Assembly: GCA_002395905.1 (NCBI GenBank)
Contig: DGVK01000107.1
Coordinates: 1 to 10,613, forward strand
Source: Verrucomicrobia bacterium UBA4286
GTDB taxonomy: Bacteria > Verrucomicrobiota > Kiritimatiellia > RFP12 > UBA1067
Direction of reading: 5' to 3'
Length of the DNA stretch: 10,613 nt
Shown: piece after piece, positions 6,840 through 10,613 of the stretch
Position numbering within the stretch: the stretch's first letter is position 1
Layout of the letters: every line of letters starts with the position of its first letter
The notes under the pieces: model-generated
The model's input: the letters and a program-made list of their open reading frames with translations, nothing else
Told to the model about the DNA's origin: nothing
Database searches by the model: none
Translations under genes and position numbers: made by a program

Positions 6840-7559
6840 ATGGAAAACCTGCGAACAAAGCTGATTCTCGTCCATCTCAAGAACCGCAAAGCCTGCAGCC
6901 TCAAGGAGCTGATGGCGAAATTCGGCGTAAGCTCGGCCACGATCCATCGCGACGCCGAAGAGCTGGCGAAGCGCGACGTTGTCGAGCGCGTCCGCGGAGG
7001 TCTCGTCTACAAGGAACCGTCTGTCCCGAACGGAGGCGACGAGGCCTACCAGGAACGCGTCGTCGCCAACCGTGCGGGGAAGATCGCCGCCGCGAAGAAA
7101 GCTCTCGCCGTCATCGAGGAGGGTGATATTCTCTTTCTGGACTCGTCGACAACCACATACGAGCTGGCCCTCATGCTCGCGCGCAGCGACTTCGACCATC
7201 TCACCGTGATAACGAACGCCATCCCTGTCATGCACCTCTTCCGCAAGTTTCCGCCGCAGTGGTCGATGATCGCCCTCGGCGGCAACTACGACCCGCAGCT
7301 CAACTCCATTCTCGGCGCTGCGGCACTCGAACAGCTTTCGCGCTTCAACATAACCAAGGCGTTCATATCGGCCTTCGGCCTCGACGACAAGACTGCGACG
7401 ACAAACCACGAGCGCCAGGCCGAGATGCTGCGAAAAGTCCTGGACGCCGCCGACAGGCGCTACCTTATAATCGACCGCTCGAAGTTCCGGCGCAAGGGGC
7501 TTTACCGTATCGCCGCACGCGGCGGTTTCGACGCGATCCTCAGCGACGGCCAGGGCTGA
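6840..7559 (+). CDS. DeoR-family transcriptional regulator
   Basis: A 239-residue regulator. The N-terminal winged helix-turn-helix is typical: SLKELMAKFGVSSATIHRDAEELAKRDVVERVRGG (about 20-54). The C-terminal DeoR sensor domain, related to sugar-phosphate isomerases, has DSSTTTYELA (101-110), TVITNAIPV (122-130), ALGGNY (145-150) and DRSKF (212-216). DeoR-family proteins usually repress neighbouring sugar operons and are released by a phosphorylated sugar intermediate. It is divergent from the PfkB kinase with 132 bases between the start codons, so it is the obvious regulator of that operon and perhaps of itself. The ATG is fixed by the consensus promoter immediately upstream. Its 3' end overlaps the convergent trmD gene by 20 bases. 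Confidence 0.92.
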   Translation: MENLRTKLILVHLKNRKACSLKELMAKFGVSSATIHRDAEELAKRDVVERVRGGLVYKEPSVPNGGDEAYQERVVANRAGKIAAAKKALAVIEEGDILFLDSSTTTYELALMLARSDFDHLTVITNAIPVMHLFRKFPPQWSMIALGGNYDPQLNSILGAAALEQLSRFNITKAFISAFGLDDKTATTNHERQAEMLRKVLDAADRRYLIIDRSKFRRKGLYRIAARGGFDAILSDGQG

Positions 7560-8241
7560 CGGCGAGGTCGGGCCTCACAGACACGGTGAGCTTCATCGCC
7601 TGCGACCGGCGCCACGCCTCTATCTTCACATGATCGCCGCTCAAAAGGACGGGCGGCACCGCCATGCCCCTGAACACAGGCGGATGGGTGTATTGCGGCG
7701 CTTCGAGAAGTCCGTCACGCCCGAAACTCTCGCTCGCAGTCGCGGCGGGACCGCCGCCGAGGACGCCCGGCAGAAGCCGCACCACCGAATCGACCATCGC
7801 GGCGGCGGCTATCTCGCCACCGGTCATCACGAAATCTCCTATCGAGAGTTCGTCCGTCGCGAGCGTGCGTATACGCGCGTCAAAACCTTCGTAGTGGCCG
7901 CACATGAAAACAAGGTGACGCTCCCCGGCGAGACTCTCGGCGACGCGCTGGTCGAAGCGCCTGCCCGACGGCGACGTCATTATGACGCGGCGGCCTTCCG
8001 CCGAAGAGCCGTCAAGACAGCTTTCGACGGCTTCGAACCATGGACCGCACATCATCAGCATCCCCGGCCCGCCGCCGTAAGGCTTGTCGTCTACCTTGCG
8101 CCAGCGGTCGTGAGTGTAGTCGCGCAGGTTGTGTATGCGTATCTCGCACGCGCCCTTCTTCACGGCGCGCGCCACGATCGACTCCTCCAGAAAGCCTCGC
8201 AGCATCTGCGGCTGCACACTTATGACGTCTATAACGAGCAT
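7540..8241 (-). CDS. trmD: tRNA (guanine-N1-)-methyltransferase TrmD
   Basis: A 233-residue SPOUT methyltransferase that makes m1G37 next to the anticodon using S-adenosylmethionine, preventing +1 frameshifting; it is essential in most bacteria. Family motifs run the full length: DDKPYGGGPGM (51-61), SPSGRRFDQ (90-98), CGHYEGFDARI (114-124, the trefoil knot), DELSIGDFVMTGGE (130-143), MVDSVVRLLPGVLG (149-162, containing the expected catalytic Asp), LLEAPQYTHP (178-187) and SGDHVKIEAWRR (201-212). The reading frame extends upstream to 8463, but the family begins at MLVIDVIS, so the ATG at 8241 is used; this also falls nine bases below a TATAAT box. It is not in the common rpsP-rimM-trmD-rplS operon; rsgA is upstream and the DeoR-type gene converges from downstream. 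Confidence 0.97.
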   Translation of the reverse strand: MLVIDVISVQPQMLRGFLEESIVARAVKKGACEIRIHNLRDYTHDRWRKVDDKPYGGGPGMLMMCGPWFEAVESCLDGSSAEGRRVIMTSPSGRRFDQRVAESLAGERHLVFMCGHYEGFDARIRTLATDELSIGDFVMTGGEIAAAAMVDSVVRLLPGVLGGGPAATASESFGRDGLLEAPQYTHPPVFRGMAVPPVLLSGDHVKIEAWRRSQAMKLTVSVRPDLAVSPGRR

Positions 8242-8250
8242 TTCGCCTGC

Positions 8251-8259
8251 ATTATACCA
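8251..8259 (-). promoter_or_regulatory. Extended -10 promoter of trmD
   Basis: TGGTATAAT on the minus strand, identical to the extended -10 of the sugar operon, with no clear -35 (GTGTAG at 17 bases). It lies in the 32-base gap after rsgA. Nine bases separate it from the trmD ATG and no Shine-Dalgarno is seen, so a leader of only 0-3 bases is expected. Confidence 0.75.
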
Positions 8260-8273
8260 AAACCGCCGCGCCT

Positions 8274-9158
8274 CTACACGCGATAGCGGTGGGTCGACTC
8301 CCCTTTCGCAAGAACGGTCTCCTCCTCGCCGACACGCCCGATCTCGCGAATCCCGGGCGTGTCCACGACCATTGCGCCGCATGGCAGCATGACAAGTTCG
8401 CGGCTCGTTGTGGTGTGCCGCCCCTTTCCGCTCCACTCCTGTATCTCCTGCGTCGCCATCCACTCCTCGCCTGCGAGCACGTTGAGAAGTGTCGATTTCC
8501 CGACTCCCGAACTGCCGATGAACGCGACCGTCCGCCCGGGCTTCATGTATTCGGAAACGTCATCCATCCCCTCGCCCGTGAGACTTGATATGTAAAGGAT
8601 ACGCGCACGGCCCGCGACCGATTCCTCAAGCGCGTCGAGGAACGCCCCGTCGCCATCTTCGCGAAGATCCATCTTCGTGACGACAACTGCGACCTCCGCG
8701 CCGCCGACATCGTCCGCAAGATCGAGAAAGCGTTCGATCCGCGCCGTCGAAAAATTCTCGTTGAGACTCATCATCACGAAAAGCGTGTCGAAGTTCACCG
8801 CGAGCGTCTGCGACTTGCGCCGCGCCGTGGGGTCCTTGCGCTCGAAACTGGAAAAGCGCGGCAGGACCTCGGTTATCATCGACTCGCCTTGCGCGTTGTA
8901 TCTGAAACGCACAAAGTCGCCGGTTATCGGCACAAGCGCCCCATCGCCTATCTCCGCGCGCTCGACCCGCCTCAGGCCGCCAGACTCTCTCACGCTGCCG
9001 ATACGCTTGGCGAAGGCGCTTTTCTTCTTGCGGGCGAGGATCTCGCCCTCAGCCTCGTTGCAGACAAGGTGGTAGTAATCGCCGTGCGCGCTCACGACCC
9101 GGCCTATGCCTGGCTCCAAGGAGCCCTTCCATCCGAACTTCTCGATGCGGGTCGTCAC
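8274..9158 (-). CDS. rsgA: RsgA-type ribosome assembly GTPase lacking the zinc domain
   Basis: A 294-residue circularly permuted GTPase of the RsgA/YjeQ family, which helps late maturation of the 30S ribosomal subunit. The N-terminal OB-fold part (about 1-120; FGWKGSLEPGIGRVV near the start) resembles the longer RsgA variety. The G motifs appear in permuted order: G4 TKMDL (161-165), G5 SSLTGEG (191-197), G1 GSSGVGKST (215-223), G2 within GRHTTTSREL (246-255) and G3 DTPG (266-269). The protein then ends about 25 residues after DTPGIREIG. The usual C-terminal zinc-binding helical domain with its C-x(n)-C-x-H-x(n)-C ligands is absent, and I see no trace of it in another frame before trmD. The GTG start overlaps the histidine kinase stop (GTGA), with GGAAGGA (9170-9176) 11 bases upstream, so it is cotranslated with that gene. 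Confidence 0.87.
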   Translation of the reverse strand: MTTRIEKFGWKGSLEPGIGRVVSAHGDYYHLVCNEAEGEILARKKKSAFAKRIGSVRESGGLRRVERAEIGDGALVPITGDFVRFRYNAQGESMITEVLPRFSSFERKDPTARRKSQTLAVNFDTLFVMMSLNENFSTARIERFLDLADDVGGAEVAVVVTKMDLREDGDGAFLDALEESVAGRARILYISSLTGEGMDDVSEYMKPGRTVAFIGSSGVGKSTLLNVLAGEEWMATQEIQEWSGKGRHTTTSRELVMLPCGAMVVDTPGIREIGRVGEEETVLAKGESTHRYRV

Positions 9159-10297
9159 GTATCAGTCCGTCCTTCCGCAGGCAGCCGCAGTGTGAACACA
9201 CACCCCCTGTCGCCGTTGCGCCCAACCGTTATGTCGCCGCCCATGCGCCGCGCATTCTCGCGCGACGTGCAAAGTCCAAGCCCAAAACCGCCCTTCCCGA
9301 CGGTCGACTCGGACTTCGAGCGCCAGTAGCGGTCGAACGCATGCGCCATCTCTTCCTCGGACATCCCCTCCCCTTCGTCGGCGAACTCAATGCACACAAA
9401 CCCCTTTTCGGCTCGAAATTCGACAGACACCTCCCCGAACGGCGCCGCATACTTGAGCTCGTTGCCGAGAAGATTCCACAGTATCTGCGTCGCAAGTCCC
9501 ATATCTGCGAGCACGGTCAAATCGCGGTCGCCCAGAATCTTTACCGGCCCCGACGGTTCGTCGGCGTAGTCCTTCTCAAAAACACAATACGCCTCGTCAA
9601 ACGCATCGCCTATGCAGAACGGTTCTGCAGAAGGCTCGCGCACGCGCCCCCCGAGGGAGACGAAATCCGTTATGTTGCCTACGAGTCTCACCATCTTGTC
9701 GCACAGCGAAAACGCCTCGTCATGGTCGTGGCATATCATGTAGCGCATCACCGAAAGAGGCGTCGCAAGGTCGTGCGCGGCGGCGGCGAGGAAATCATCT
9801 CTTACCTTCGCGTAAGCGTGCATGCGGCGCACGGCAAAGACTGTCGCGGCAAGCAGCGCCGCCATGAGCAGCGGACACGCCGTCCAAAGCCACAGAGCGT
9901 AGTCCGTCTCGCCTATGTCGGTCAATTTCCCGAGCGCCGTCACACCGTCCGTGCGAACCCAAACCACGCGACCGCCTTCGATATCGCGCCAGCCCCATCC
10001 GTATCTGCCCATTTGACCTTTCGCGCCCCAAGCTTTCCATGTCATCGACGCGGGGAAGATCGCCGCCCATTCGCCGCCTTCTTCAACCCCCGCCTCGTAC
10101 TTCCAGCGGAAGTCCGGCGCGACCGCGCCCTCCTTGAGCTGTTCGGCCACATCGCGCGACGCGCTCTTCACGGCTTCGCGCTCGTTTTTCTGGATCACAG
10201 GCACGACAAACGCCAGAAAGTACGCGCCCAGGAACATAAGCGCCGCCGTGGGGAGCGAAAGCAGAACGCAGTTGCGGATGAGATGCGCGTCCTTCAT
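9155..10297 (-). CDS. Membrane sensor histidine kinase (orphan)
   Basis: A 380-residue histidine kinase. Two membrane segments (about 10-34 and 134-156) frame a small extracytoplasmic region of about 100 residues rich in Trp and Gly (MTWKAWGAKGQMGRYGWGW, 85-103) that I do not recognise. The H-box AAAAHDLATPLSVM (171-184) gives phospho-acceptor His 175; the second dimerisation helix follows after an unusually short turn. The ATPase domain has the N-box WNLLGNELKYA (274-284), G1 DEGEGM (307-312), F-box FDRYWR (321-326) and G2 GGFGLGL (336-342), so it should be active. The reading frame extends upstream to 10462, but that part lies in the preceding gene; the ATG at 10297 overlaps that gene's TGA (ATGA) and precedes the first membrane helix. 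No response regulator is in the window, so its partner is unknown. Confidence 0.9.
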   Translation of the reverse strand: MKDAHLIRNCVLLSLPTAALMFLGAYFLAFVVPVIQKNEREAVKSASRDVAEQLKEGAVAPDFRWKYEAGVEEGGEWAAIFPASMTWKAWGAKGQMGRYGWGWRDIEGGRVVWVRTDGVTALGKLTDIGETDYALWLWTACPLLMAALLAATVFAVRRMHAYAKVRDDFLAAAAHDLATPLSVMRYMICHDHDEAFSLCDKMVRLVGNITDFVSLGGRVREPSAEPFCIGDAFDEAYCVFEKDYADEPSGPVKILGDRDLTVLADMGLATQILWNLLGNELKYAAPFGEVSVEFRAEKGFVCIEFADEGEGMSEEEMAHAFDRYWRSKSESTVGKGGFGLGLCTSRENARRMGGDITVGRNGDRGCVFTLRLPAEGRTDT

Positions 10298-10613
10298 AGC
10301 CCCATAAGAGAACGAGCGGCTGCAAACTGCGAAGAAAGATCTATCTTCCGCGCGCCGTCCACGTATCCCGCCGCGCGAAGCTCCTCTACAAAGCGCCGGA
10401 ACTTGTGCGGACCAGGGTTGAGATTGTCGAGCGCGACGACTTCGGCGGTGCCGAACATGCATGCCTCCGACAGCATCCCCGTCGATTCCGCCGTGACGTA
10501 AAGCCTCTTCGCAAGCCGTACAAACGCGGGAATCGGATTGAAATGATCCTTGGAGTAGATGAGTTTGTAAGCCCAGGGATACGAGTCGACCAGAGACTCG
10601 ACTTCAGGCGGGG
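10294..10613 (-). CDS. ELM1-family protein, C-terminal part (runs off the window)
   Basis: The last 105 residues of a gene whose start lies beyond the window; no stop occurs from 10613 to the TGA at 10294. The visible part includes NPIPAFVRLAKRLYVTAEST followed by GMLSEACMFG, then NPGPHKFRRFVEELRAAGYV. This matches the end of the ELM1 (mitochondrial fission protein ELM1-like, COG3660) family, whose bacterial members resemble GT-B glycosyltransferases and are often found near envelope or lipopolysaccharide genes; the biochemical role is poorly known. A glycosyltransferase of another family is the main alternative. Its stop overlaps the start of the histidine kinase by four bases, so the two are translated together. 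Confidence 0.7.
   Translation of the reverse strand, partial: PPEVESLVDSYPWAYKLIYSKDHFNPIPAFVRLAKRLYVTAESTGMLSEACMFGTAEVVALDNLNPGPHKFRRFVEELRAAGYVDGARKIDLSSQFAAARSLMGL

Noticed and set aside
8274..8345. A frameshift hiding the zinc domain of RsgA
   Set aside because: Reading the alternative frames from the DTPG motif to trmD gives no Cys/His-rich domain, and there are too few bases before trmD to encode one.
8242..8463. Upstream extension of trmD by 74 codons
   Set aside because: The extension overlaps rsgA in another frame, does not look like TrmD, and the promoter at 8251-8259 would lie inside it; the family starts at MLVIDVIS.
10298..10462. Upstream extension of the histidine kinase by 55 codons
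   Set aside because: It runs over the ELM1-family gene in a different frame and is Arg-rich; the ATGA overlap at 10297 gives a natural start before the first membrane helix.

Overview
The window is GC-rich bacterial DNA, coding almost throughout. It carries nine complete genes and one partial gene, with no rRNA, tRNA, CRISPR array, insertion sequence or phage gene that I can see. No gap between genes exceeds about 135 bases. The composition, the type of sugar enzymes, a Gram-negative style MacB-like exporter and an ELM1-family protein suggest a Gram-negative anaerobe, perhaps in the Verrucomicrobiota/Kiritimatiellota/Lentisphaerota group. That placement is inference only; no marker gene here settles it.

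Region A (77-6707, minus strand) reads as one long operon. In transcription order it holds a PfkB-family sugar kinase, an L-fucose/L-arabinose isomerase-family protein, an IolB-type cupin isomerase, an FGGY (xylulokinase-like) kinase, then the ATPase and permease of a MacB-type ABC transporter. Genes abut or overlap by 4 bases, or are separated by 1, 24 or 62 bases. The enzyme mix (two kinases, an aldose-ketose isomerase, an IolB-like isomerase, but no aldolase, dehydrogenase or sugar importer) matches no complete pathway I can name. It probably feeds an uncharacterised sugar or sugar acid into central metabolism.

Region B (6708-6839) is the divergent control region. It holds back-to-back promoters for the operon and for a DeoR-family regulator (6840-7559, plus strand), with direct and inverted repeats that could be the operator.

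Region C (7540-10613, minus strand) is housekeeping and signalling: the end of an ELM1-family gene, an orphan sensor histidine kinase, an RsgA-type GTPase and trmD. The first three are joined by 4-base overlaps; trmD has its own promoter. trmD and the DeoR gene converge and overlap by 20 bases.

Two points stand out. First, the three genes with recognisable own promoters (PfkB kinase, deoR-type gene, trmD) have the -10 box only 6-9 bases before the ATG and no Shine-Dalgarno, implying leaderless mRNAs, while most genes inside operons have a strong Shine-Dalgarno. Second, the RsgA homologue stops right after its GTPase domain and lacks the C-terminal zinc-binding domain.
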